A stretch of 64,000 bases of DNA, from contig NZ_JASEEQ010000007.1 in NCBI RefSeq assembly GCF_030019515.1, positions 124,001 to 188,000 on the forward strand, read 5' to 3'. Each line of letters begins with the position of its first letter. The stretch's first letter is position 1. The notes under the pieces are model-generated. The model was given only the letters and a program-made list of their open reading frames with translations, was not told where the DNA came from and did not search any database. Both the position numbers and the translations under genes were made by a program. This DNA comes from Nocardioides sp. GTDB lineage: Bacteria > Actinomycetota > Actinomycetes > Propionibacteriales > Nocardioidaceae. Below, one piece after another: positions 27,927-36,151 of this stretch.

Positions 27927-28627
27927 TCCCCGACTGGCTGGTGCCGGTGCGCGACGGCGCGGCGGCGATCTCCGCCGACCAGCTCACCAGGTTCACCCCG
28001 CCCCCGGGCGGCGACGCCCGGACCGGGGCGGTGCTGATGCTCTTCGGTGAGGGCGAGCGGGGCGGCGAGCTGCTGCTCACCGAGCGGGCCCACGACATGC
28101 GCTCCCACCCGGGCCAGGTGTCCTTCCCCGGCGGCTCCCTCGACCCCGGCGAGACGCCGGTCGAGGCCGCGCTCCGCGAGGCCGAGGAGGAGGTCGGGGT
28201 GGACCCGGCCTCGGTCGAGGTGTTCGGCCGGCTGCCGGAGCTGTGGCTGCCGCCGAGCAACTTCGCGGTCACTCCGGTCCTCGGCTGGTGGCGCGTCCCC
28301 GGCGAGGTGAGCATCGTCAGCCACGCCGAGGTGCATGCGATCCACCGCGTGCCGATCGCTGAGCTGCTCGACCCCGAGCACCGGATCACGGTCCGCCACC
28401 CCCGAGGCGGCTACCAGAGCCCGGGGTTCCTCATCGGCCCCGACCACGACGTCATCCTCTGGGGCTTCACCGGCGGGATCATCGCCCGGCTCTTCGACTT
28501 CCTCGGGTGGACCCAGCCGTGGGACGAGTCGCGCCTGCGCGACCTGCCGTCGTACATGCTGCAGGCTGACCCACGACGCGGTCGGCTCCTCGACATCGAG
28601 GACGAGGACGAGGAGGAGGACGGGTGA
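27923..28627 (+). CDS. NUDIX hydrolase (CoA pyrophosphatase-like)
   Basis: NUDIX enzyme of 234 aa, similar to NudL/NUDT7 CoA diphosphatases. The uninterrupted Nudix box GGSLDPGETPVEAALREAEEEVG is around residues 70-92, with the CoA-type prelude LTERAHDMRSHPGQVSFPGG just before it. It ends in an acidic tail (DIEDEDEEEDG). The GTG overlaps the preceding stop (GTGA), and its own stop overlaps the marP start the same way, so the three genes are translated in step. Confidence 0.9.
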   Translation: MIPDWLVPVRDGAAAISADQLTRFTPPPGGDARTGAVLMLFGEGERGGELLLTERAHDMRSHPGQVSFPGGSLDPGETPVEAALREAEEEVGVDPASVEVFGRLPELWLPPSNFAVTPVLGWWRVPGEVSIVSHAEVHAIHRVPIAELLDPEHRITVRHPRGGYQSPGFLIGPDHDVILWGFTGGIIARLFDFLGWTQPWDESRLRDLPSYMLQADPRRGRLLDIEDEDEEEDG

Positions 28628-29799
28628 ACCTGCTCGACTGGCTCCTGGTCGTGCTCGTCCTCGCCTATGCCCTCTCGGGCTACTGGCAGGGCTTCATCAC
28701 GGGCGCGTTCGCGACCGGGGGGCTGCTGCTCGGCGGCCTGTTCGGCGTCTGGCTCGCGCCGGTGGCGCTCGGCGACGCCAACCCCTCCCTGATGGTCTCC
28801 CTCGGGGCCCTGTTCGTCGTGATCCTGTCCGCGTCGCTGGGCCAGGCCGTGCTCCAGTTCGCCGGCGCCCGGATCCGCGAGCGGATCACCTGGCAGCCGG
28901 CCCGTGCCCTGGACGCCATCGGGGGCGCGCTGCTGAGCGCCGTGGCGGTGCTCGTGGTCGCCTGGGCCCTCGGCGTCGCGATCTCGGGCTCCCGGATCGG
29001 TGGCGTCACCCCGCTGGTGCGGGGCTCGAGCGTCCTCTCCCACGTCGACGAGGTGATGCCCGCCAGCGCCGACGGCGCGCTGCAGGCCTTCAACGACGTC
29101 GTCGGCACCAGCTTCTTCCCGCGCTACCTCGAGCCGTTCGCCCCGGAGCGGATCGTCGAGGTCGGCCCCGGCCCCACCCGGCTGCTCAAGGACCCCGACG
29201 TCGAGCGGGCCGGGTCGAGCGTGCTCAAGGTCCGCGGCACCAACGAGTGCGGCCGGGGCGTCGAGGGGTCCGGGTTCCTGTACGCCGGCAACCGGCTGAT
29301 GACCAACGCGCACGTCGTGGCGGGCATCGACGACCCGGAGGTCGTCGTCGACGACGAGTCGGTCCCGGCGGACGTCGTCTACTACAACCCCGACATCGAC
29401 GTGGCGGTGCTCTCCTTCGACAGCGGCGACCTGCCGGCGCTGCGCCTCAACCGGGGCGCGGGCGCCCCCGACGGAGTCGCGATCCTGGGCTATCCGCAGG
29501 ACGGCCCCTACCACGTGGAGCCCGCCCGGATCCGCTCCGAGCAGCGGCTCCGCTCGCCCAACATCTACGGCGACGGCGCGGTGATCCGCGAGGTGTTCTC
29601 CCTGCGCGGGCGGATCCTGCCGGGCAACTCCGGCGGCCCGATCGTCTCCTCGGCCGGCGACGTGGTCGGCGTGGTGTTCGCCGCCTCGGTCACCGACCAC
29701 GACACCGGCTACGCGCTGACCGCCGGGCAGGTCTCCGCCGCCGCCGCGGCGGGCCTGACCAGCTCCAGCCAGGTGTCCACCGGTGGGTGCGCGGGATGA
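28624..29799 (+). CDS. marP: MarP-like membrane serine protease (CvpA + trypsin)
   Basis: Periplasmic-facing protease of 391 aa. The N-terminal ~150 residues are a CvpA-like four-helix membrane domain (DWLLVVLVLAYALSGYWQGF, then three more helices) and the rest is a chymotrypsin-fold protease with His230 (TNAHVV), Asp259 (or 257; DIDVAVL) and Ser336 (GNSGGP). Two Cys (NECGRGVE and the C-terminal GGCAG) could form the disulfide seen in mycobacterial MarP, which is needed for acid resistance. GTG start overlapping the NUDIX gene by 4 bp. Followed by a copy of the dispersed intergenic repeat. Confidence 0.92.
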   Translation: MNLLDWLLVVLVLAYALSGYWQGFITGAFATGGLLLGGLFGVWLAPVALGDANPSLMVSLGALFVVILSASLGQAVLQFAGARIRERITWQPARALDAIGGALLSAVAVLVVAWALGVAISGSRIGGVTPLVRGSSVLSHVDEVMPASADGALQAFNDVVGTSFFPRYLEPFAPERIVEVGPGPTRLLKDPDVERAGSSVLKVRGTNECGRGVEGSGFLYAGNRLMTNAHVVAGIDDPEVVVDDESVPADVVYYNPDIDVAVLSFDSGDLPALRLNRGAGAPDGVAILGYPQDGPYHVEPARIRSEQRLRSPNIYGDGAVIREVFSLRGRILPGNSGGPIVSSAGDVVGVVFAASVTDHDTGYALTAGQVSAAAAAGLTSSSQVSTGGCAG

Positions 29800-29825
29800 C
29801 CGGGTAGAGGTCGGCGGGTACACCA

Positions 29826-29884
29826 CCGGGTCCCGACACGCCGGTCGCGGCCTCGTTCCTCAGCCGCGCGGCCTGCTCGACCTC
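29826..29884 (+). repeat. Dispersed intergenic repeat, copy 2
   Basis: Begins CCGGGTCCCGACACGCCGGT and ends GGCCTGCTCGACCTC. It sits between the convergent marP and holin-like genes and matches copies at 16734-16796 (inverted) and 50661-50722. Confidence 0.65.
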
Positions 29885-29919
29885 TCCGCCAGAGCGTCTG
29901 CCGCTGACGCGGCGTCCGC

Positions 29920-30339
29920 TCAGCTGCGACCTTTGAGCGCCTTGGGGATCTCGCGGCCCTGCTCGATCGCCCGCTCGGGGGCGCGGACCTGCTTGACCTT
30001 GCGGATGCCGACGAACACCATCAGGCCCGCGAGCAGCAGGTAGAACCCGAACACGATGAGGAACGCCCAGTGCAGGGCGAGGCCGTCGCCGTTCCAGTTG
30101 ATGAAGTACGCGATGGCGACCGACAGCATGATGATCGCGAGGACCGCGACGAAGCCGGCGGCCGCGAAGAGGCCGATCCCGATGCCGCCGGCCTGCACGC
30201 TGACCTTCAGCTCGGACTTGGCGAGCTGGATCTCCTTCTGGATCAGCGTGGAGATGTCCCGGCTGGCGTCGTGGACCAGACGGCCGATGGTCGGATCGCC
30301 CTCATCCGGAGGTGCAGCCTGGACCTGGTTGCTCGCCAT
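29920..30339 (-). CDS. Actinobacterial holin-X/phage-holin-like membrane protein
   Basis: Two-helix membrane protein of 139 aa. A soluble N-terminus (IGRLVHDASRDISTLIQKEIQLAKSEL, likely amphipathic) is followed by FAAAGFVAVLAIIMLSVAIAYFI and WAFLIVFGFYLLLAGLMVFVGI and a charged tail. It matches the Putative Actinobacterial Holin-X family, which despite its name is chromosomal and conserved. The ATG is supported by a TAGGGT -10 box 7 nt upstream (leaderless); a GTG three codons earlier lacks such support. It is upstream of nothing on its strand except the gap to marP. Function unknown; no lysis genes nearby. Confidence 0.82.
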   Translation of the reverse strand: MASNQVQAAPPDEGDPTIGRLVHDASRDISTLIQKEIQLAKSELKVSVQAGGIGIGLFAAAGFVAVLAIIMLSVAIAYFINWNGDGLALHWAFLIVFGFYLLLAGLMVFVGIRKVKQVRAPERAIEQGREIPKALKGRS

Positions 30340-30346
30340 GTGGCTC

Positions 30347-30352
30347 ACCCTA
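30347..30352 (-). promoter_or_regulatory. -10 element of the holin-like gene, leaderless
   Basis: TAGGGT on the minus strand, 7-nt spacer, ATG at 30339. It lies just past the nhaA stop. Confidence 0.5.
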
Positions 30353-30360
30353 CCGAACGC

Positions 30361-31665
30361 TCACCCCTCGCCCGCGTCCTCCTGGTAGACGTCGGGTACC
30401 CCGTCGGCGTCGAGGTCGAGCTCCTCGACCTCGACGATCCGCCGGTAGGAGCGGTTGCGCATCCGGAGTACCCCGGTCGCGAGGATCGTGGCGACCAGCG
30501 AGCCGACCAGCACGCCCACCTTGACGTGGTCGTCCTGCGGGGTGCCGCTGCCGAACGCGAGCTCGCCGATCAGCAGCGAGACCGTGAACCCGATCCCGGC
30601 GAGCATCGCCAGGCCGATCACGTCGACCCAGCTCAGCTGGTCGTCGAGATCGGCGCGGGTGAAGGTCGCGAGCAGCCAGGTGGAGCCGGCGATCCCGACC
30701 GCCTTGCCCACGACCAGGCCGGTGACGACGCCGAGCGCGACCGGGTCGGAGAGGGCGTCCACCAGCCCGTCGAACCCCCCGACGGTGACCCCGGCGGCGA
30801 AGAACGCGAACACCGGTACGGCGACGCCGGCGGAGATCGGCCGAACCAGGTGCTCGAGGTGCTCGGCGAGCCCGGGGCCGTCCTGGCCGTCCGAGCGCAG
30901 GACCGGGACGGTGAACCCCAGCACCACTCCGGCCACGGTCGCGTGCACGCCGGACTCGTGCACCAGCACCCACGCGACCACGGCCAGGGGGATGAGCAGC
31001 CAGCCGCGGTGGATCCGCCGCTGCACCAGCATCGCGAAGGCCAGGACCGGAATCGCGGCGGCCGCGAGGTAGGCCAGGTGCAGCTCGTCGGTGTAGAAGA
31101 GCGCGATGATCGTGATGGCCAGCAGGTCGTCGACGACCGCCAGGGTGAGCAGGAAGGTCCGCAGCCCCGTCGGCAGGTGGGTGCTGATGACGGCGAGGAT
31201 GGCGACCGCGAAGGCGATGTCGGTCGCCGTGGGGATCGCCCAGCCGCGCAGGGCCCCGTCCCCGCCGAGGTTCCACAGCACGTAGACGAGCGCGGGGGCC
31301 GCCATCCCGCCCATGGCGGCGACCACGGGCAGGGCCGCGCGGCGCGGGTCGCGGAGGTCGCCGGCCACGAACTCCCGCTTGAGCTCGAGGCCGGCCACGA
31401 AGAAGAAGATGGCCAGCAGGCCGTCCGCCGCCCAGGCGCCCAGGCTGAGGTCGAGATGCAACGCCTGCGGACCGACCCGCAGGTCGCGGAGGTCGGCGTA
31501 CGAGGCCGACCACGGGGTGTTCGCCCAGATGATCGCCACGGCGGCGGCGGCGATCAGGAGCAGTCCGCCGGTGGTCTCCGCGCGCAGGATGTCGGCGGTC
31601 CGGGAGCTCTCCAGGAACGAGCCACGCGAGAACAGGCGCGGGCGGGTCGGGCGGCGTTCGGTCAC
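30361..31665 (-). CDS. nhaA: Na+/H+ antiporter NhaA
   Basis: Membrane antiporter of 434 aa that expels Na+ in exchange for protons at alkaline pH. The paired catalytic Asp are in [12 protein letters not shown] and the unwound-helix assembly is shown by [15 protein letters not shown] and [22 protein letters not shown]. The C-terminal tail is short and acidic ([22 protein letters not shown]), which is unusual for NhaA and might sense pH or bind a partner. The GTG at 31665 has GAGGAG at good spacing. Separated from acs, upstream on the same strand, by a strong terminator. Confidence 0.93.
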   Translation of the reverse strand: MTERRPTRPRLFSRGSFLESSRTADILRAETTGGLLLIAAAAVAIIWANTPWSASYADLRDLRVGPQALHLDLSLGAWAADGLLAIFFFVAGLELKREFVAGDLRDPRRAALPVVAAMGGMAAPALVYVLWNLGGDGALRGWAIPTATDIAFAVAILAVISTHLPTGLRTFLLTLAVVDDLLAITIIALFYTDELHLAYLAAAAIPVLAFAMLVQRRIHRGWLLIPLAVVAWVLVHESGVHATVAGVVLGFTVPVLRSDGQDGPGLAEHLEHLVRPISAGVAVPVFAFFAAGVTVGGFDGLVDALSDPVALGVVTGLVVGKAVGIAGSTWLLATFTRADLDDQLSWVDVIGLAMLAGIGFTVSLLIGELAFGSGTPQDDHVKVGVLVGSLVATILATGVLRMRNRSYRRIVEVEELDLDADGVPDVYQEDAGEG

Positions 31666-31760
31666 GGGGGCTCCTCGGGGTCGTCGGTCCACGTGCCGAC
31701 CAGACTTCCCGGCTCACCGACCCCCACCCTACGCGCCGACCCCGCCCGGGCCCCCGCCCA

Positions 31761-31793
31761 CGCCACCCGCCCGAGGCCTCCGGGCGGGTGGCG
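31761..31793 (-). terminator. Terminator of acs
   Basis: 13-bp perfect stem (CGCCACCCGCCCG and complement) with a 7-nt loop, 26 bp past the acs stop and 96 bp before nhaA. Confidence 0.65.
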
Positions 31794-31818
31794 ACGCGCG
31801 GCTACGGGCCGCTCGAGG

Positions 31819-33798
31819 TCACTCCTCGGTCCTGCCCTCGTCCTGCTTGGCGGAGATCAGGTCCATGACCGAGGAGTCGGCGAGCGTGGTGACGTCGCCG
31901 ACCTCCCGGCGCTCGGCCACGTCGCGCAGCAGCCGCCGCATGATCTTGCCGGAGCGGGTCTTGGGCAGCTCGGGGACGATCATGATCTGCCGTGGCGTCG
32001 CGATCGGCCCGATCTCCTTGCGGACGTGCTGGCGCAGCTCGGCGACGATGTCGTCGCCCCCGTCGCCGGCGTCCTCGCGGAGGATCACGAAGGCGCAGAC
32101 CGCCTGGCCGGTGTCCTCGTCCTTGGCGCCGACGACCGCGGCCTCGGCGACCTTCGGGTGGGACACGAGCGCGGACTCGATCTCCGTGGTGGACAGGCGG
32201 TGGCCCGAGACGTTCATGACGTCGTCGACCCGGCCCAGGACCCAGATGTCGCCGTCCTCGTCCTTCTTCGCCCCGTCGCCGGCGAAGTAGTAGCCCTGCT
32301 TGGCGAAGCGTGACCAGTAGGTGTCCTTGTAGCGCTGGTCGTCGCCCCAGATCGTGCGCAGCATCGCGGGCCAGGGCGAGGTGAGCACGAGGTAGCCGCC
32401 CGACCCGTTGGGGACCGGCTCGCCCTCGTCGTTGACGACCTCCGAGGAGACGCCCGGGATCGCGGTCATCGCCGAGCCGGGCTTGCCGGCGGTGACGCCG
32501 GGCAGCGGGCTGATCATGATCGCGCCGGTCTCGGTCTGCCACCAGGTGTCGATGACGGGGGTCCGGTCGCCGCCGATGACGTGGCGGTACCAGATGTAGG
32601 CCTCGGGGTTGATCGGCTCACCCACGGAGCCGAGGATCCGCAAGGAGGACATGTCGAAGCCGTCGGGGATCTCGCGGCCCTGCTTCATGAACGAGCGGAT
32701 CGCGGTCGGTGCCGTGTAGAAGATCGAGACCTTGTAGTCCTGGATGATCTGCCACCAGCGGCCGCGCTCGGGGCTGTCCGGCGTGCCCTCGTACATCACC
32801 TGCGTGGCACCGTTCGCCAGCGGGCCGTAGACGACGTAGGAGTGGCCGGTGACCCACCCGATGTCGGCGGAGCACCAGTAGACGTCGGTGTCGGGCTTGA
32901 GGTCGAAGACGGCCCAGTGGGTGTACGACGAGCCGACCAGGTAGCCACCGGTCGTGTGCAGGATGCCCTTCGGCTTGCCGGTGGTGCCCGAGGTGTACAT
33001 GACGTAGAGCGGGTGCTCGGCGTCGAAGGACTCCGGGGTGTGCTCGGTCGACGCACCGCCGACCGCGTCGTGCCACCAGACGTCGACCGCGTCGTCCCAC
33101 GCGACCTCCTGGCCGGTGCGACGCACGACGAGCACCTTCTCGACCGGGTGCCCGCCGGCCGCGGTCTTCGCGCGCGCGTCGTCGACCGCGGGCTTGAGCG
33201 CGGAGGCCGACCCGCGGCGGTAGCCGCCGTCGGAGGTGACCACGACCTTGGCCTGGCAGTCCTCGAGTCGCGAGGCGAGCGCGTCGGCCGAGAACCCGCC
33301 GAAGACCACGGTGTGCGGGGCGCCGATCCGGGCACAGGCGAGCATCGCCACCACGGCCTCGGGGATCATCGGCAGGTAGATCGCGACCCGGTCGCCGGTG
33401 CGCACGCCCAGGTCGGTCAGCGCGTTCGCCGCCCGGCAGACCTCGTCCTGGAGCTCGGCGTAGGTGATGTCCCGGGTGTCGTCGAGCGGCTCCCCGACCC
33501 AGTGCAGCGCGACCTTGTCACCGCGCCCGGCCGCGACATGCCGGTCGACGCAGTTGTACGCCGCGTTGAGCCGCCCGCCGACGAACCACTTGGCGAACGG
33601 CGCGTCGTCCCAGTCCAGCACCCGGTCCCAGCGTCGGTCCCAGTCCAGGCGCTCGGCCTGCTCGGCCCAGAACGCCTGCGGGTCGGCCGCGGCGCGGTCG
33701 TAGGCCTCGGCCGTCAGGTTCGCCGCCGCGGCGATCTGCGCCGGCGGCTCGAAACGGCGCTCCTCCTTGAGGAGGTTGGACAGGGTCTCGTCGCTCAC
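31819..33798 (-). CDS. acs: Acetyl-CoA synthetase
   Basis: AMP-forming enzyme of 659 aa that turns acetate, ATP and CoA into acetyl-CoA. The adenylate-forming core has YTSGTTGKPKG, WWQTETGAIMISPLPG, and the C-terminal lid has TRSGKIMRRLLR, whose Lys is the usual acetylation switch. The start at GTG 33798 has AGGAG seven bases upstream; upstream in-frame codons lack this. It follows DUF485-actP on the same strand, so uptake and activation of acetate are grouped, but a hairpin lies between. A TGTG-N8-CACA operator 45 bp upstream points to control by Crp. Confidence 0.97.
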   Translation of the reverse strand: MSDETLSNLLKEERRFEPPAQIAAAANLTAEAYDRAAADPQAFWAEQAERLDWDRRWDRVLDWDDAPFAKWFVGGRLNAAYNCVDRHVAAGRGDKVALHWVGEPLDDTRDITYAELQDEVCRAANALTDLGVRTGDRVAIYLPMIPEAVVAMLACARIGAPHTVVFGGFSADALASRLEDCQAKVVVTSDGGYRRGSASALKPAVDDARAKTAAGGHPVEKVLVVRRTGQEVAWDDAVDVWWHDAVGGASTEHTPESFDAEHPLYVMYTSGTTGKPKGILHTTGGYLVGSSYTHWAVFDLKPDTDVYWCSADIGWVTGHSYVVYGPLANGATQVMYEGTPDSPERGRWWQIIQDYKVSIFYTAPTAIRSFMKQGREIPDGFDMSSLRILGSVGEPINPEAYIWYRHVIGGDRTPVIDTWWQTETGAIMISPLPGVTAGKPGSAMTAIPGVSSEVVNDEGEPVPNGSGGYLVLTSPWPAMLRTIWGDDQRYKDTYWSRFAKQGYYFAGDGAKKDEDGDIWVLGRVDDVMNVSGHRLSTTEIESALVSHPKVAEAAVVGAKDEDTGQAVCAFVILREDAGDGGDDIVAELRQHVRKEIGPIATPRQIMIVPELPKTRSGKIMRRLLRDVAERREVGDVTTLADSSVMDLISAKQDEGRTEE

Positions 33799-33843
33799 AT
33801 CTGCTCCTGGGGGTCGGGCGTGGATCGGAACGTGCTGCGTGAC

Positions 33844-33859
33844 TGTGGCACGAGCCACA
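33844..33859. promoter_or_regulatory. Candidate CRP/GlxR operator of acs
   Basis: TGTGGCACGAGCCACA is a perfect palindrome apart from its centre. It matches the CRP/GlxR core TGTG-N8-CACA fully and the longer TGTGA-N6-TCACA at eight of ten positions; it extends to ACTGTGGC/GCCACAGT. It lies 46-61 bp upstream of the acs start. Mycobacterial Crp is known to control acs. Confidence 0.6.
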
Positions 33860-33876
33860 GTAGGACGTGGCCGGGC

Positions 33877-33900
33877 GCCCGGCGACCTGAGTCGCCGGGC
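33877..33900 (-). terminator. Terminator of actP
   Basis: Perfect 10-bp stem (GCCCGGCGAC/GTCGCCGGGC) with a CTGA loop, 30 bp past the actP stop and upstream of the acs promoter region. Confidence 0.6.
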
Positions 33901-33930
33901 ACCCGCCCACAGCCGGTGGTGCTGGGTGGG

Positions 33931-35535
33931 TCAGTGCCGGACGGCCTGCTCGGCGCCCGCGCCGGTGAAGGCACGGACCTCGAGCTCGGTGAACCGCGCG
34001 GCGGTGTCCGGCTCCTGGGAGGTGACGGTCCCGAGCCAGCCGAAGAAGAAGCCGAGCGGGATCGAGATGATGCCCGGGTTGCTCAGCGGGAAGTACGACC
34101 AGTCGTGGCTGGTGAACAGCGCCGTCTCCGAGCCCGACACCACCGGCGAGAAGAACACCAGGCCGACGCTCGAGATCAGGCCGCCGTAGATCGCCCAGGT
34201 GGCGCCCCGGGTGTTGAAGCGACGCCAGAACAGGTTGTAGATCAGCGAGGGCAGGTTCGCCGAGGCGGCGACCGCGAAGGCCAGTGCCACGAGGAACGCG
34301 ATGTTGAGCTTCTGCGCCGGGATCGCCAGCGCGATCGCGATGCCGCCGATGAAGAACGCCGAGATCCGCGCCACCCGCACCTCGTCGCGCTCGGTGGCGG
34401 CGCCCCGCTTGAACACGGTCGCGTAGAGGTCGTGCGCCACCGACGACGCGGAGGTGAGCGTCAGGCCGGCGACGACCGCGAGGATCGTCGCGAACGCGAC
34501 GGCGGAGATCAGCGCCAGCAGCACCGCACCCCCGGTCGTCCCGTCGCCGCCGCCGACGGCTTCGGCGAGCAGTGGCGAGGCGAGGTTGCCGCCGGACGCG
34601 GCGACCGCGCTCCCGGCGCTCGTGTCGAGCAGCGCCGCGGCACCGAAGCCGAGCGCGAGCGTCATCAGGTAGAACGCGCCGATCAGCCCGATCGCCCAGA
34701 GCACCGAGGTGCGGGCCGCCTTGGCGCTCGGCACGGTGTAGAAGCGGATCAGGATGTGCGGCAGGCCCGCCGTACCGAGCACCAGCGCGAGGCCGAGACT
34801 GAGGAAGTCGATCTTCGAGGTCGTGTCGATGCCGTACTTCAGGCCGGGCTGGAGGAACGCGTCGCCCTTGCCCGTGTTGGCCGCCGCCGCCCCGAGCAGG
34901 TCGGAGATGTTGAAGTTGAACTTCGCGAGCACCAGGATCGTGATCAGGATCGTGCCGCCCATGAGCAGCACCGCCTTGACGATCTGCACCCAGGTGGTGC
35001 CCTTCATGCCGCCGACGGTGACGTAGAAGACCATCAGCAGGCCGACGCCGACGATCGTGAAGTCCTTCGCAGCCTGCGAGTCGGCGCCGAGGAGCAGCGC
35101 GACCAGCGCGCCCGCGCCGACCATCTGCGCGAGCAGGTAGAAGATCGAGACCACCACGGTGGAGGTGGACGCCGCAGTCCGGACCGGGCGCTGCCGCATC
35201 CGGTAGGCCAGCTGGTCGGCCATCGTGTAGCGGCCCGAGTTGCGCAGCAGCTCCGCGACCAGCAGCAGGGCGACCAGCCAGGCCACCAGGAAGCCGATCG
35301 AGTAGAGGAACCCGTCGTACCCGTAGAGCGCGATGGCGCCCGAGATGCCGAGGAACGACGCCGCCGACATGTAGTCGCCGGAGATCGCCATCCCGTTCTG
35401 GAAGCCGCTGAAGGAACGGCCGGCGGCGTAGAAGTCCGCGGTGCCCTTGTTCTGCCGGCTCGCCCAGAACGTGATGCCGATGGTGATCAGCACGACCCCG
35501 ATGAACAGGATCGCGGTCAGGGTGTCAGAGCTCAT
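33931..35535 (-). CDS. actP: Cation/acetate symporter ActP-like
   Basis: Sodium:solute symporter (SSS) family carrier of 534 aa with about 13 membrane helices. The SSS signature region includes YMSAASFLGISGAIALYGYDG (written in part as SAASFLGISG) and FATILAVVAGLTLTSASSVAHDL, which closely match ActP/MctC acetate carriers. It imports acetate and perhaps other monocarboxylates. The ATG overlaps the DUF485 stop as ATGA. Upstream of acs on the same strand. A close functional relative lies at 45238-46755, so the organism has at least two such carriers. Confidence 0.92.
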   Translation of the reverse strand: MSSDTLTAILFIGVVLITIGITFWASRQNKGTADFYAAGRSFSGFQNGMAISGDYMSAASFLGISGAIALYGYDGFLYSIGFLVAWLVALLLVAELLRNSGRYTMADQLAYRMRQRPVRTAASTSTVVVSIFYLLAQMVGAGALVALLLGADSQAAKDFTIVGVGLLMVFYVTVGGMKGTTWVQIVKAVLLMGGTILITILVLAKFNFNISDLLGAAAANTGKGDAFLQPGLKYGIDTTSKIDFLSLGLALVLGTAGLPHILIRFYTVPSAKAARTSVLWAIGLIGAFYLMTLALGFGAAALLDTSAGSAVAASGGNLASPLLAEAVGGGDGTTGGAVLLALISAVAFATILAVVAGLTLTSASSVAHDLYATVFKRGAATERDEVRVARISAFFIGGIAIALAIPAQKLNIAFLVALAFAVAASANLPSLIYNLFWRRFNTRGATWAIYGGLISSVGLVFFSPVVSGSETALFTSHDWSYFPLSNPGIISIPLGFFFGWLGTVTSQEPDTAARFTELEVRAFTGAGAEQAVRH

Positions 35536-35897
35536 CGGGCACCTCCGCCGAGCCGGTCGTTGTACTTCTTCTCGAGCGACCGCGCGATCGGGTCGACGTT
35601 GCGGTTCATGTAGCGCGCGTACAGCCACGCGATCGCGAACGTGGTCAGGAACTGCAGCAGCCCGAACACCAGGGCCAGGTTGATGTTTCCGCTGAGCTCG
35701 GTGTTCATGAAGCCGGTCGCCCAGTTGCTCATGACGACGTAGAGCAGGTACCAGGCGAGGAAGGCGATGGTCGCCGGGAAGGCGAAGCCGCGGTAGAGCT
35801 TCCGCAGCCGGTCGAACTCCGGCGACGCGTGCAGCTCGTCGTAGACAGGATCGTGGCGATGCGCTTCGCCGGTGGTGGTCTGATCGAGGTCGGACAC
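35532..35897 (-). CDS. DUF485 membrane protein, partner of ActP
   Basis: Small membrane protein of 121 aa, DUF485 (YjcH family). Two helices, GFAFPATIAFLAWYLLYVVMSNW and LALVFGLLQFLTTFAIAWLYARYM, are preceded by a charged N-terminus and the family motif EFDRLRKLYRGF. In many bacteria it is encoded next to ActP and probably helps the carrier. GTG at 35897 is preferred because AGAAGG is well placed; a GTG three codons earlier is too close to it. A CRP-like operator lies 26-41 bp upstream of the start. Confidence 0.88.
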   Translation of the reverse strand: MSDLDQTTTGEAHRHDPVYDELHASPEFDRLRKLYRGFAFPATIAFLAWYLLYVVMSNWATGFMNTELSGNINLALVFGLLQFLTTFAIAWLYARYMNRNVDPIARSLEKKYNDRLGGGAR

Positions 35898-35922
35898 TGG
35901 TGGCACCCTTCTCCGTGAGGGA

Positions 35923-35938
35923 TGTGATCGCGGTCACG
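35923..35938. promoter_or_regulatory. Candidate CRP/GlxR operator of DUF485-actP
   Basis: TGTGATCGCGGTCACG matches TGTGA-N6-TCACA at nine of ten fixed positions, the best match in the window. It lies 26-41 bp upstream of the DUF485 start. A weaker version, TGAGGGGTGCGTCACA, lies at 35963-35978. The narK gene starts 214 bp away on the other side. Confidence 0.6.
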
Positions 35939-36151
35939 GTAGGAGTGCCTTGCCTGCTGAGGTGAGGGGTGCGTCACAGCTGCGCGGCGAGTGGGGCGAC
36001 CTCGTCGGTGAGCGGTCGGTCCGGCACGACGAGCGGTCCGGGCGGACCGGTCCCGTCGGGTGGTGGGCCGTGTGAGGCCGTGAGGACATGTTGACCTGGC
36101 CGGTACGGCGGCCTGAGCCGCGCGAAACCTGCGCTGCCGAGGCTGGCCCGC

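Noticed and set aside
29920..30339. Prophage indicated by the holin-like gene
   Set aside because: The Holin-X family is a chromosomal actinobacterial family and no endolysin, integrase or structural phage gene is near.
32581..35613. Plus-strand frame of 1010 codons opposite acs and actP
   Set aside because: Runs antisense through two conserved genes and both intergenic signals; composition typical of a shadow.
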